DNA from: Entrophospora sp. SA101
Taxonomy: Eukaryota; Glomeromycota; Glomeromycetes; Entrophosporales; Entrophosporaceae
Assembly: GCA_958430865.1 (NCBI GenBank)
Contig: CAUDNR010000259.1
Coordinates: 2,815-29,623 of the forward strand
Direction: 5' to 3'
DNA length: 26,809 nucleotides
The translations under genes and the position numbers were made by a program. The notes beneath the pieces were generated by a model, which worked only from the letters and a program-made list of their open reading frames with translations, searched no databases and was not told the DNA's origin. This document shows, piece by piece, positions 1-10,482 of this stretch. The first letter of the stretch is position 1; each line of letters begins with the position of its first letter.

Positions 1-459
1 TTTTTTGTTTTAGTATTTTGAAGTTGACCAATTGTTACTATAAGCAATTAATGATTATAGATGATCTGCACCGTATTCGATTTTGAATAAACTTTTTTTT
101 GCATGATTATGTGCAACATGTAAAAAGCCAATTATATAAAGTGAGTTTGACTTAAAAGTTCGGACTTTCAACTAAGTAATTATATATAGGTATGACTGTA
201 TATACTTTAGCGTCAGTATTATACTTCAATATTCGCTACTATCCTCGATGTCTCACCCTTGGTTTCGAAGATTGCAAAAGTTTGTAAGAAACATCTCTTC
301 CAATAGTAACGGGTCATCAAATGGTAAGGTAAAATATTCAATTTTTTTGGTAGGACATCGTAAACTGATATTTGCTAATGAATAACATACTTTAGATAGC
401 ACTCTTGAATATCTGACACGTAATGCACTAGGTATTGGTACTGCGATTAGCATTGGGAC
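1..459. other. AT-rich intergenic DNA, nothing recognised
   Basis: Both strands were read. The only long open stretch (minus strand, 253-453) has no recognisable domain and no supporting splice structure. The stretch ends where a hAT-like terminus begins at 460. Confidence 0.5.
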
Positions 460-640
460 TAGAGATGTGATCCGCGGATATCCGTCATCCGTTCATCCGT
501 CATTTATCTCTAGAAATCAATCCGTCATCCGTTAATTGCTCAAAAAATACATCCGTTGGATTTAAACGAATTATTCGGATTATCCGTAAAATTGAACGAA
601 TCACCCGGATTGTATGGATTATCTGCGATTTGAACGGATA
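460..640 (+). mobile_element. Solo hAT-like terminus with ATCCGT subterminal repeats
   Basis: The cluster opens with TAGAGATGTGATCCG at 460-474. This matches the end of the hAT element at 17018 (TAGAGATTGGACCCG) at 12 of 15 bases. The word ATCCGT or its complement (ACGGAT, CGGAT) then recurs many times in both orientations to about 640. Iterated CG-containing words next to the terminal repeat are a known trait of hAT ends, where they bind transposase. I found no opposite end and no 8-bp duplication of the flank ATTGGGAC, so it is probably a solo end or an eroded MITE. Confidence 0.5.
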
Positions 641-1031
641 ATTCAGCAATATTAGTATTAGTATTAGTATTCGATCACGTGCGCGTTACAATTTTGTAAT
701 GCCGATAATAAAATGCTACAAAAAGAGTAGTAATGCTAATACGACGTCAAGTCGCTCCAAACGAATACTATCTATGGTAAAACGGGGGGGGGAGTTATGC
801 ATTGTAAATAATTTAAGTTTTTTATATGTATTACATATTTCTAATCAATTTTAAATTAATAAATGTCACAACAAGATTACGTTGTTAAAAAAAATTATAT
901 TGATTAAAGTTTCATTAATGATTATTATGAATATCCATCAACCAGTAATTGTTATAGCAACATTAAACAATAATATGCAAACGACGACAACGAATCATCT
1001 TTTTTGAGGATGATGATAAGATTAAGATCCA
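641..1031. other. AT-rich intergenic DNA
   Basis: No gene seen. It contains a short TTAGTA iteration (about 650-670), a run of nine G at 784-792 that is unusual in this AT-rich context, and plain AT-rich sequence up to the minisatellite. Confidence 0.5.
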
Positions 1032-1657
1032 GTTTGTATAGGGGTGATCGAAGTAACTAACTTTTATCAATTATTCAACAGTTTGTGTAGGTGTAATCGA
1101 AGTAAGCATTAAGGAACAAGATCTATGAACAAAATATACTAACATAACGTTTTATCAATTATTCAATATAATTTGTATAGGAATGTTCGAAGTAAGCATT
1201 AAGGACAAGATCTATGAACAAAACATACTAACAAACGTTTTATCAATTATTCAATAGTTTGTGTAGGAGTGATTGAAGTAAGCATTAAGGACAAGATCTA
1301 TGAACAAAACATACTAACAAACGTTTTATCAATTATTCAATAGTTTTGTGTAGGAGTGGTTGAAGTAAGCAATAAGGACAAGATCTATAAACAAAATACA
1401 CTAACAAACGTTTTATCGATTATTCAATAGTTTGTATAGGAGTGATCAAAGTAAGCGTTAAGGACAAGATTTATGAACAAAACATACTAACAAACGTTTT
1501 ATCAACTATTCAATAGTTGTATAGGAATGATCAAAGTAAGCATTAAGGACAAGATCTATGAACAAAACATACTAACAAATGTTTTATCAATTATTCAATA
1601 GTTGTATAGGAGTGATCGAAAATATACTAACAAACGTTTTATCAATCATTCAATAGT
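1032..1657. repeat. Minisatellite, unit about 86 bp
   Basis: Copies start near 1081, 1171, 1257, 1343, 1430, 1516 and 1601, giving periods of 90, 86, 86, 87, 86 and 85 bp. Each full unit carries in order GT(T)TGTRTAGG, a GATCGAAGTAAGCATTAAGG-like block, ACAAGATCTATGAACAAAA, CATACTAACAAACG and TTTTATCAATTATTCAATAG. The first copy (1032-1080) and the last copy (1601-1657) both lack the central block from about GTAAGCATT to GAACAAAAC, so internally deleted copies bound the array. The unit is not a multiple of three and reads through stops, so it is not coding. Confidence 0.93.
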
Positions 1658-2670
1658 TATGTTTATTATTTTATTTATGTATATAAATTTCTCTTTTATT
1701 TTAACTTATATTTAATAACATCACTATGATAAATAATTAAATGAATAAAGTCAGAGATAAAACACCTTTTAATTTAATCATCATTGTTGCTTGTTTATTA
1801 TTCTAATCATTATTTATGTATATAGGTAAAGAAAAATTTTAAAATCTATTTATTTATTATATTTACTTTTAAAATAAATGATTTTACTATAAAAGACATA
1901 CCTAAGTGATCAAAAATCTGTAAATATTCATAATAATGTAATATTTGGACATTTATTTCTGCTTATACTTGCAATTGGACGCGTCAAACAAAATTTTACG
2001 CATATGAATATAAAGGCAAAATTTGACTTTGAGGGTCAGATTATTTTCGGTTTTATTAACAACCCGCCTTAAGATTTTTCATAAAGTAGATATATATGAT
2101 AAAGAAATTACATCTCAAATTTGGTGGTGGTTGCTACACAGCAAGGGTATCAAACGAGGGTGTGAAGACATTCGATTATAAAATTTTACTATGTAAATTC
2201 GAATTTTACTATGATGCAGATCATCCAAATTTTACTATGTTTTGCAACCTCCTATAGATCGGCGGGAAATGTCCTGTGACTGATACACAAAAAAAAATAT
2301 ATCTTACAAGGCAAAAGTATAGTAACCTTTTTTTATAAAAGGTTCATAGACTGATCATCAATTAATGGTGCGACTTATTTAATAATTCAAGTTTATTTTT
2401 TTTTTATTAAATACAGCTGGCAACTAGATACTTGTAAACTAAGCTAATATATAAAAAATATAATAAGAGTGGTTGATTTTTTTATGCATTTTTTCTTGTA
2501 TTCTTTTTGTCAATATGACAAGATTTTTCATAATAAATTGAACACAGACTTTTTTCATCCATTATATTAATATAATTTGGAATGAATATTTAAATATAGA
2601 TAGAGTCTATATAAAGGAAACAAAAAAATAAATTGCAATCAAATAGATGGAAAATTCAAAAAACATAATC
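1658..2670. other. AT-rich intergenic DNA
   Basis: No gene supported. Three copies of AATTTTACTATG lie at 2182-2193, 2202-2213 and 2228-2239. The rest is unremarkable. Confidence 0.45.
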
Positions 2671-3174
2671 CTAATTATTAAAACTGGAATTTTGTTCAAT
2701 GAAATTATTAAAGCGCTTGCTATATAAAGTGGCCTTATACTTTTCGTAATCAGATGAACTTCGGTCCAAATCATTGACGATGTTGCTGAGGACATTGTGA
2801 TGAATATTAAGAAAATCATTTTCTGTAGTTTGAAGGTGGAATTCAGCTGAAAATAATAAAAATTGATGGCGAGTCACGTTTCTGAATGGAATATGTATGT
2901 TGTTGCGATCAATAGTCGAGGAGAGGTAATTGTAGACGTTCAATGTTTTTTCTTCTGTTAGTGGATAGATTCTTTGTTTCAACCATTGCCCCAGTTGCAT
3001 TATATTGTTGTTATTGTTATTATTGTTATTATTATTGTTGTTATTATTGTTGTTGCTGTTTCTATTGTTGCTGTTGCCGTTGTTGCCGTTGTAGTTGTTG
3101 TTGCCGCCATCATTATTGTTGTCATTTTGTAAATGATTAATTATTTCGTGATGATTATAACTAGTTAGCGCCAT
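2671..3174 (-). CDS. Asparagine-rich protein of unknown function
   Basis: A single-exon reading frame of 167 codons runs from ATG at 3174 to TAG at 2671. I chose the start MALTSY over an in-frame ATG at 3258 because the extra 28 residues are a hydrophobic stretch encoded by T/A-rich DNA that looks like an upstream region. If that start is used, the protein gains a signal-anchor-like segment. Residues about 17-62 are an Asn-rich tract with some Gly, Ser and Asp. AAT and AAC codons are mixed, so it is not a pure triplet expansion. The C-terminal 105 residues have normal composition (starting IMQLGQWLKQRIYPLTEEKT) and look helical. I recognise no domain. The balanced C-terminal half argues for a real gene, but a missed upstream exon is possible. 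Confidence 0.55.
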   Translation of the reverse strand: MALTSYNHHEIINHLQNDNNNDGGNNNYNGNNGNSNNRNSNNNNNNNNNNNNNNNNNIMQLGQWLKQRIYPLTEEKTLNVYNYLSSTIDRNNIHIPFRNVTRHQFLLFSAEFHLQTTENDFLNIHHNVLSNIVNDLDRSSSDYEKYKATLYSKRFNNFIEQNSSFNN

Positions 3175-3454
3175 CTTTATTTTTTTTAAATTAAAAAAAA
3201 TAATCAAAGTATGAAAACTTAAACTTATATACAGCATGACAATTATAAATACGGGCATTTCCGCTGCGTACTATCATTCGGAGTATAAAAATTGTTGCAA
3301 AAACATACACGACAAGATTAGTAATTCTAGGATTTAAATGAACATACTCCTCTTATTATTATTATTATCATTATGCAACCGCCGTCATTACGCGACAATT
3401 CGCTTTGTTTGATTGTGAAAAATGGAATAATAAAACTTTCCTCGCTTCGCCATA
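3175..3454. other. Short spacer upstream of the Asn-rich gene
   Basis: Contains a TTATTA microsatellite near 3352-3370 and the CG-containing stretch around 3379-3410. Probably includes the promoter of the minus-strand gene, but no element can be assigned. Confidence 0.35.
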
Positions 3455-3645
3455 CCTGCATCAGGAAATTTTTTCCGCCGTAATATTAAGTCCATAAAAT
3501 TTAATGTGTAGTATTTGTATAAAAAAAAATTATGCGATATGTAATAATTTTGTATGATTTTTGCATAATATTATGAGGCCCGCCGTAAACTTACATAAAT
3601 AGTGTAATAATTATGTAAATCCACGTCAGAAAAAATTTCCTGCTA
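3455..3645. mobile_element. Candidate MITE with long terminal inverted repeats
   Basis: The left arm from 3462 reads CAGGAAATTTTTTCCGCCGT. The complement of the right arm, ending at 3642, reads CAGGAAATTTTTTCTGACGT. They agree at 18 of 20 positions, are about 180 bp apart outer edge to outer edge, and enclose AT-rich non-coding DNA. A second internal similarity, CCGCCGTAA, occurs at about 3475 and 3580. A TA dinucleotide lies just outside both arms (3454-3455 and 3644-3645), which would fit a TA-target family such as Tc1/mariner. The exact ends are uncertain because the left arm has about six extra bases. Confidence 0.6.
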
Positions 3646-4880
3646 TGCGTGTTTCATAAGACATAGAAAAAAGCAATTCTTTAATTTTGTCTGGAATATG
3701 ACTTTATCCAAAATTTCATATGATCTTTTTTAAAAAAATTGCTACTATGACCCCTCAACTATCTATTTGAATATATGTCTCTCTCAACTCCTATCACGTA
3801 TATATAATTCGGGAGTCTTGACCTGATGCTAAAAATTTTAAAGTGAAATCCTTAACCTTTTTGAGAAAGAGAAAATTTTTCGATAATATATACTCATATA
3901 AATTTATTTTTTATAATAATAAATGATGAAAGAGCAGGTATGATTATAATTAGAAAACGATTGTTTAAAGTAGGTAATATATAGTTGTACATTTCTTTTA
4001 CTGATTACATATAAACAAATACTATATAATTATAAAAAATCATCAACTAACAGCCTCTAAATATTTTTCGATTGTTTATACGATTCATCATATACACCAG
4101 ATGCCATTCTTTACAATTTATTGATTGAATAAATGAAATTCGGCTGATACCGTCCATAAAAAATTATATAAAATAAAAAACGATTGATTGAATAATCACG
4201 ACTTTGCTTGGTAATAAATTGTCTTTTTGGAGCAAATATTCCGAAAAGTAACACAAAGGAAATTACCAGCAAGATCCAGAAATCACGGGAATGAGCATTT
4301 AATATTAAAAACGGAATTTATTAAGTGTAACGTGATAATTTTAGCTCTGAATCTAATCTCAAATAACATTGAATATCATGATTATAATACAATTTTTAGA
4401 TGACAATCGACAAAATTCATTTTAAATATACTTTATTTTTAGGATTTCTATTTTGTAATATTTTTTAAATAAGAAGAGTTAAAATTGAATAATAATAATA
4501 ATAATAATGGTCGCGAGCTATCCTTCTGATTGCACACCACCGAATCGTTTAACTATAAATCCGTTTTTTTTTGTTTTTGAAAAATATAAAACCACAGAAC
4601 TACATGGATATTATTATAACAGAAATTATGCAGAATATTAATATAGTGTTTTTTAATGCACAGCATGCATGCAGAATTTGTTTTAGAACGGACGGAATTA
4701 TTGTTTCATCACCGCAGAAAATCATTGTCTCTGCACTAGAAAGTCCGAAATTTTGTTCTATAAACCTTTAAAGTCAGGTGATCATTTGACAGTACAAATC
4801 TAGAAATTATATATAAAATTCAGAATTCCCAACAACAATTGAAATTCGGATGTTTTTTTTTTTAACAAAAATAATGAAAT
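3646..4880. other. AT-rich intergenic DNA
   Basis: No gene supported. A 66-codon open stretch at 4571-4771 lacks domain features. An AAT microsatellite lies at 4488-4508. Confidence 0.45.
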
Positions 4881-5045
4881 CAAATTTTAATTGGAAAGAG
4901 AGGTAGAAAACTTGGAATATATGACGAAGAAGATGATAATGATGAAAATAATGAAAGTTCTGAAGAAAACATTGGTGGTGATGAATTTGAAATCATAATC
5001 GATAAACAACCAATAAACCCAACTTTCATCAAAAATGTGCTGTAA
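4881..5045 (+). pseudogene. Acidic coding-like fragment
   Basis: An open segment of 54 codons ends in TAA at 5043-5045 and has no ATG near its start. It begins with a basic patch (IGKRGRKLG) followed by a Glu/Asp/Asn-rich run (about 4917-4992) and then DKQPINPTFIKNVL. The composition is protein-like rather than random AT-rich DNA, so it may be an exon or the remnant of one. No family recognised. Adjacent DNA carries transposon-end-like repeats, which supports decay. Confidence 0.3.
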
Positions 5046-5185
5046 TGTGTTATAATGAATTCAGATGGTCTAACTTATGCATGCGAAAGAAAAAGTTCCA
5101 AAAGATTGCAGCAGACATCAGATTGTTGGGAGATAAATTCCGCTTATATAAAAGAAACATGAATTTTAGTATGTTCGTTAGTGTA

Positions 5186-5342
5186 TGTGATGTACATTCC
5201 TACTTGGACAGGGACAATTATTTTCTGCGGTGATATTGGTACAATCCAAAAAATTTTCGGGTCAAAATTTTTAAACCCGAAACCGGCACGAATGAACCAA
5301 TCCAAAAACTTTCGGGTTAACCCGGCCCGTTTCGGAGCTCTA
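5186..5342. mobile_element. hAT-end-like cluster with CCCG motif
   Basis: The complement of the right edge reads TAGAGCTCCGAAACGGGCC, a hAT-style terminus, ending at 5342. Inside are repeated CGGGT/ACCCG words. The block AATCCAAAAANTTTCGGGT appears twice in direct orientation, at about 5234 and 5299. The 8 bases after the end (5343-5350, TTAGTGTA) are repeated exactly at 5178-5185, which would be the target-site duplication of a 157-bp element. The left edge, however, does not match the right terminal repeat, so the left boundary is inference. Confidence 0.45.
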
Positions 5343-5564
5343 TTAGTGTAACATTTAGCATTTTTATTAATGGCGATGGGACCAGTCAATTTGCCAACCC
5401 TAGCATAAAGAAGACTGTAAATAAAATAGATGACATTATGAAACTTATTCTTGAGGACAAAAACTTAACATTGTTTAGTGTATTTTTAATTTGGCTAGAT
5501 TTTAATAATAATAATAATATAATGTTTAATGTAATAATAGGAAATTCATTAGATGATATAAAAC
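5343..5564. other. Spacer between two hAT-end-like clusters
   Basis: AT-rich, with an AATAAT microsatellite near 5503-5519. No gene seen. Confidence 0.4.
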
Positions 5565-5700
5565 TAAAGCTCTGAACGGTTCAGTTCGAACTGAAGAATT
5601 TCGGTTTGGTTTGTTTTCTAAAAAAGTCAAACTGAAAAATTTCGGCTCGGTTCAGTTCGGTTTCGGTTTACTCTTTGAACCAAACCGAAACTTAACTAGG
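5565..5700 (+). mobile_element. hAT-end-like cluster with CGGTT motif
   Basis: It opens TAAAGCTCTGAACGGTTCAG at 5565, resembling TAGAGCTCCGAAACGG, the complement of the neighbouring cluster's edge. The words CGGTT, GGTTCAG and CGAACTG and their complements then recur to 5700. Two direct copies of AACTGAARAATTTCGGYTYGG occur at about 5598 and 5629. No matching far end or flanking duplication was found. Confidence 0.42.
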
Positions 5701-5987
5701 CTAAAAACTACTAATTTCTCACTCTCTCTGTAATGGACTGAAAATTTTACAATTATACGTATAACAGATATTTTTTCCCAAGCTAAATGGTCCATTATAG
5801 AGAGTGAACTATAAATAGAAAAAAAATTAATATAATAAATGCTTTCTAAATGTCAAATTAACAAGTTTTAAAATTTTTAGAATGAATTGCTTTGAACTTT
5901 CATGAAAGCAAAATTTTGGAAAGTGTGGTGGAAGTAAATGCATGTCTGAACAAGTAAAACAACTTTTAAAAGCCTTTTTTTTTTTGT

Positions 5988-6262
5988 CAAGAAATGTAGA
6001 TAAGAAGAATAGATTTCGCTGCTGGAACAATGCTTGCAAATCTTAAACAAAGAGAAGAGGCAGGTGAGTACCAATATTATGTTTTTATTATTTATCAATT
6101 CCTACCTCTAGTGCACCCAATGAAAAGGAGTTCAATGCAGCTTGTTTAAATGTAATCCGATCAAATTTAAATCCGGCTGTATCTATGTCAATTTTTAACA
6201 CTGGAGGCTATGTTAGTGGCGCAGATTTTTGAGTATTAATCACATGATTGGCCAAAATTAAT
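5988..6262 (+). pseudogene. Fragment of a spliced gene, frame disrupted
   Basis: A short open stretch (RIDFAAGTMLANLKQREEA) ends at an excellent donor, GGCAG|GTGAGT (6063). A pyrimidine-rich acceptor, CCTCTAG, ends at 6110. It is followed by a clean frame of about 50 codons containing APNEKEFNAACLNVIRSN and NTGGYVSGADF, ending in TAA near 6262. The two good frames do not join in phase across this intron, so either the gene has shifted frame or my splice choice is wrong. No family recognised. Confidence 0.32.
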
Positions 6263-7625
6263 GTCTTGCTAAAAAATGTTTCTTCTAAAGAGAAGAATTT
6301 TTTGACAGAGATTTTATAAATTGTCAACTAGAACTTGAGATAAAGACCATGTAACAAGGCAAAAAATGAATTTTTTTTACACATAATTAAATGTTACAAA
6401 AGTTATAAATTCTTATGCCAGGATGAAAAAATATTACACAGGATGTTTGTTACCTAGATTATGATAATCCAGTGTCATCCTCGTCCACTGGATTTACAAT
6501 AAACTTTTGATTGGTTTTTGTAAATCGCTTTCTAACAGAAAAAACTACCAATCAACCTCCGAAATTCGCGTCAATATGACCAGACGCGGTCACATAGTAA
6601 TAGAATAGGAGTTTTCCCAGTCCTTTACATAAACCTTTATTTTAATCATGAGTTTAAAAGTAGGAAAATATACAATAAAGTTGGCAAATGTCAATCTCAA
6701 TTCACCATAAGATTATATTAACTATTAAGAAATTATATGTATGTATATATATGAAGTTTGAAGCTAATGGAGTAATGCGCTATTCACAAGAGGCGTGTAT
6801 AATTATTTTCCCAAGGAGAATCAATTGATTAGCAAACTTTAACGAAGCGCCAATCCAACAAGTTTACTTGCTTGACGAGAAATAATAATAAAATGTTTTC
6901 GTTTTTTGTACGATGCATTTGCATTCAATGATTTTTCTATGAAAATTTAATCCCTTCAACAATTTAACATCTATAGCCAGATGCTGTTTACACCTTAAAT
7001 TTATGATCAACCAAATAAAGTTACAAATTGATTATACGAAATTCCCAATTAAAAAATTGTATGCTTTATTGAAAAAAATTTTTTTTATGATTTTTTTTAT
7101 GTACATTTTTTTACATTTTAAATTTTATATATATATATAAATTTTTTTTTTATATTTTGTAATATATTTTTTTTTAAAAAAAAAAAAATGAAATTAAAAA
7201 TTGTATTATAATAAAAAAAATAAAAAATAAAAACAATATTATATATTGTTTTAATATATACATACAATTAATAAATAAAAAAAAGTAAAAATAATAAAAA
7301 AAAAGTTGGAAATAATTTTTTTGTTTATACAGTATCTAACTATAAAAAGTGTATATATGTATATTATTTATAGATTTTTTATATTTTTTTACAAGAAAAA
7401 TTTTTGTTTTTTTTTTGGAGTAAAAAGAAAAGAAAATGATAAAATTTTAGGATGCTAAGAATATATTTTTATTTATATTTAAAAAAAAGAAAGTATTATC
7501 TAAAAAAAAAAAATATATTTTTAACTTATTATTATCGATGATGTTTATTATAATTTTCAAGAATATAAATTTAATGATTATTTACCTAATATAATATTAT
7601 TATAGTATCATAATTCACAAGGAAT
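6263..7625. other. AT-rich intergenic DNA with poly-A/T tracts
   Basis: No gene seen. From about 7070 to 7560 the sequence is almost only A and T, with many homopolymer runs. It lies 3' of the minus-strand gene ending at 7626, and its 3' untranslated region and poly(A) sites should fall in this stretch. Confidence 0.5.
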
Positions 7626-9011
7626 TTAGACAGTTCCAATAACTTCGCGTTGTTGATTGGATTGTTTATTAGGTTGTTGATGTGGTTGTGGTTGTGGTTG
7701 ATGGTTCGTTTCTTTGTTAACATCATCATCTAAGTTTATATTTGATAATTTTTGTTCGATGATAGAGGCGTCAATATTATTATTATTGATTTTATTATTA
7801 TTAACAACAATCTCATTGTTGCCGAGTTCATTGACCACAATTTCTATTTCGTCATCGTAATAGTAGACACCGTCTTGATAATCTTGATCATCAATATATT
7901 CATCCCAATTATCCGTCGTGTAAGAGTATTTATCAATTCCTTTAATTATTATTATTATATAAATAGTAATAATAATGGTAGTAATAATAATAATAAGTAA
8001 TAAAAAACAATTAAATAATTAAAAATCTATTAATTCAAAAATGATTAAACAAAAATAAATAATAAATAAATAAATAATAAATAATAATAAAATATAAAAT
8101 AAAATAATAATTTCAAAATCTTTGTTCTGTCAAAAAAAAAATGTATAGATTTTATATTTTATTATTAATTATTATTTATTTACGATAAGATAATTTTAAG
8201 TTTATTGAACATACCACGACCAGTATGAACATCCTCTAAAAATTTATGCAACATTGGCCATGCTTGAGGTTTCTTTTCATCAGTAATTTTTTGAATCTTT
8301 GATATAACAGTATCCCAAGGTAAATTTTGACGATTGTTTAATTGAAGTGTCTCAAGGATCTCAATATATAATTCATCATCACCAATAAGTGAATATGCTG
8401 TAGAAAGAACATCATCAGATAATCCTTTTTATTTTTGGAATAAAAAATTAAAAAATTAAGCAAGTTTGTTATATATATAAATAAACAAACACACAACCAA
8501 ATCGATTACATGTGCCACACAAACATTCTAAAAAATTTTTACCTAGTTCATCACTTGCTTTCTGATCAGCAAAAACTTTTTCCATACGTTTCTTTGTAAC
8601 TAAATCACACTCCTCGTTCAAAAATCTTTGTAAACCACCCCAAACTTGTTGATGACTAGCAGAAGCATTATCAAATTGCATAGCTCTCAAATACCCATCC
8701 ATTAATCGTTTATCATGTTTAAGGGCAACTTCCACTTTTTCCAACATGTCCAAAGCATCACAAATTCTCATAAAAGTACTTTCAAAATCACTATTCTGTT
8801 CAATTTGTCTCATGATTGTTTGAAATTTGATGAAGAGATTTGGATCTACTGAACGTCTGAAAAACGGTAACACATTTTCTACAACTGCGTGCATTGGAGT
8901 AACAATTAGTGTACTAACAAAATCTGAAAAATCATTTTCGTCAGGTAGTGAGTTTCTAAATGAACGAAAGAAACCGTAAATTGCATATGGAGTTGTTATA
9001 TCAGTAGTCAT
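7626..9011 (-). CDS. Three-exon gene, 330-residue helical protein of unknown function
   Basis: Exons 9011-8543, 8424-8215 and 7939-7626 join in phase (phase 1 at both junctions) to 330 residues. Introns are 118 and 275 nt. The second donor is GTATGT, and the acceptors are AAAAAG and TTAAAG. The start MTTDITTPYA is the first ATG of the open frame. Residues 1 to about 227 look wholly alpha-helical, with motifs such as FSDFVSTLIVTPMH, ALDMLEKVEVALKHDKRL and KPQAWPMLHKFLEDVHTG. The segment after about 235 is acidic and Tyr-rich (DEYIDDQDYQDGVYYYDDE), then Asn-rich, and ends in a Gln/Pro-rich tail (about 305-323). I recognise no catalytic motif, signal peptide or membrane segment. The well-conserved-looking helical part and clean splice phases make a real gene very likely. 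Its role cannot be stated. Confidence 0.82.
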
Positions 9012-9111
9012 TTTTTTTATATTAAAGAGGTTTTTTTTTGTAGTCTGAATCTGAAAAAAGTAAATATATAAATATATATTATTAGGATGTATATATATAT
9101 CGTTTATTATG

Positions 9112-9142
<31 letters not shown>

Positions 9143-10110
9143 ATAGTTTTATTGTTTATAATATGAATAATATTTATTACCTTTAATTAAAAATTATTAT
9201 TTATTTGGGAAAAAAATTTAATGAAAACAAAAAATTTTTCACGGTAATAAAATAAATACCTATTTATTTATAAATATAAGAAGTTTGTAGATCAAATGTG
9301 AATGAATAATCAAAAAAAAGTCTAAAATTTGTGAAACATACCATCGTTACCAAATTATTTCATTTTATTTATGAAATCATTTATTCTCCCAAAAAAACTT
9401 AGCCATCTTTTATTATGATTTATAATATTATGCGAAATATAATATTTAAATGTAAATAATGAATCCGAAAAAGAAAATTGAGTTTTCTGAGCACTTAAAA
9501 ACGAAAATCGCCGAAATCAACGAATAAGTAAATTGAATTGATCTTTATTTGGAAGAGTTGTAACCAACAAGAACAATGGAAATTCAAAGATTATTAATTT
9601 CCCATCTTATATATTGTGAACGTTATTATTATTATTTATTATTAATATGTATGCATGTATTAATGTATTGGCATTAAAAATATTTAGATATTGCTACGAA
9701 ATTAATACTACTATTATTATACAAAGAAAGAAACAAGAAAAAAAATTCTTTGTTCCTTTAACTAATTTAATTATTTAATTATTTCTAAAAATTAAAAAAA
9801 AGTTTTTTAAATTATATAAAAAAATTTTTTTCATTGTTTCTATAAAATCAACGCACTATTCTTTATTTGGTAACCTTATTGTTTTCTAACAAAATAACGT
9901 GCGAGATTCATTATAGATGCTGGAATATCTGGATTTTTTAAAAGACTCACATTACATTCTCATGTTAGTAGATGTTTTTATTTTTTAAAGTTGAATTTCT
10001 GTTTAAAATTGTTTTATGTATCAATCCAATTTTATTAAATCATTGTAATATTTGCGAGTGTAAAAGAGAGATTGTGCAAGCAAGGACCTGCACAAAAGCC
10101 CATCTTTATT
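9012..10110. other. Intergenic DNA, probable promoter side of the minus-strand gene
   Basis: No gene supported. A (TA)n tract at 9111-9136 lies about 100 bp upstream of the minus-strand start codon. Long A/T runs follow to 9840. Confidence 0.45.
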
Positions 10111-10482
10111 TTATTTTAAAATTTTGAATAAAGTTGATATATTGGAAATAGCACTGTAATAATAACCTTTACAACAAAGTGAAGACATTATTCCATCACC
10201 TTCTGCATATTTCAATGGATCACCTGATCTAAAGGCTCTGGTTTTATACTTGTTATTTCCATTCGTAAATGACGCAAACCTATAGTTTGCTCCCGAAAAT
10301 ACCATTTGCAAAACCACCATTCGGTAATTCAAATATATATATATATATAATATACAAAATCCCAGATGCAAAAATAAAAAATAATTTTGGAAGGTTTGGT
10401 CATGGTACCATATTACCATAGATAAAGTAGCCTTCGAAACTAGTTTAGAAAGGAAATTACACAATACAACAAGGGTATCCAT
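10111..10482 (-). other. Open reading frame of 123 codons, doubtful
   Basis: The frame contains a (TA)n-derived YIYIY run around 10330-10350. Downstream of it is a normal-looking stretch (GANYRFASFTNGNNKYKT, then RSGDPLKYAEGDGIMSSL). This could be an exon of a decayed gene. No domain, no clear splice sites and no known homologue come to mind. Confidence 0.2.

Noticed and set aside
1032..1657. Repeats with regular spacing as a CRISPR array
   Set aside because: Units of about 86 bp are contiguous tandem copies with no unique spacers, in a eukaryotic setting.
2943..3140. Plus-strand Cys/Tyr-rich open frame
   Set aside because: Antisense of the poly-Asn tract. The composition comes only from the TTG/TTA repeats.
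5827..6098. Overlapping minus-strand open frames
   Set aside because: Two short hydrophobic frames without features. The plus strand shows the better splice signals and coding-like sequence.
7752..8000. Plus-strand Ile/Asn-rich open frame
   Set aside because: Antisense of exon 3 of the minus-strand gene and its AT-rich intron.
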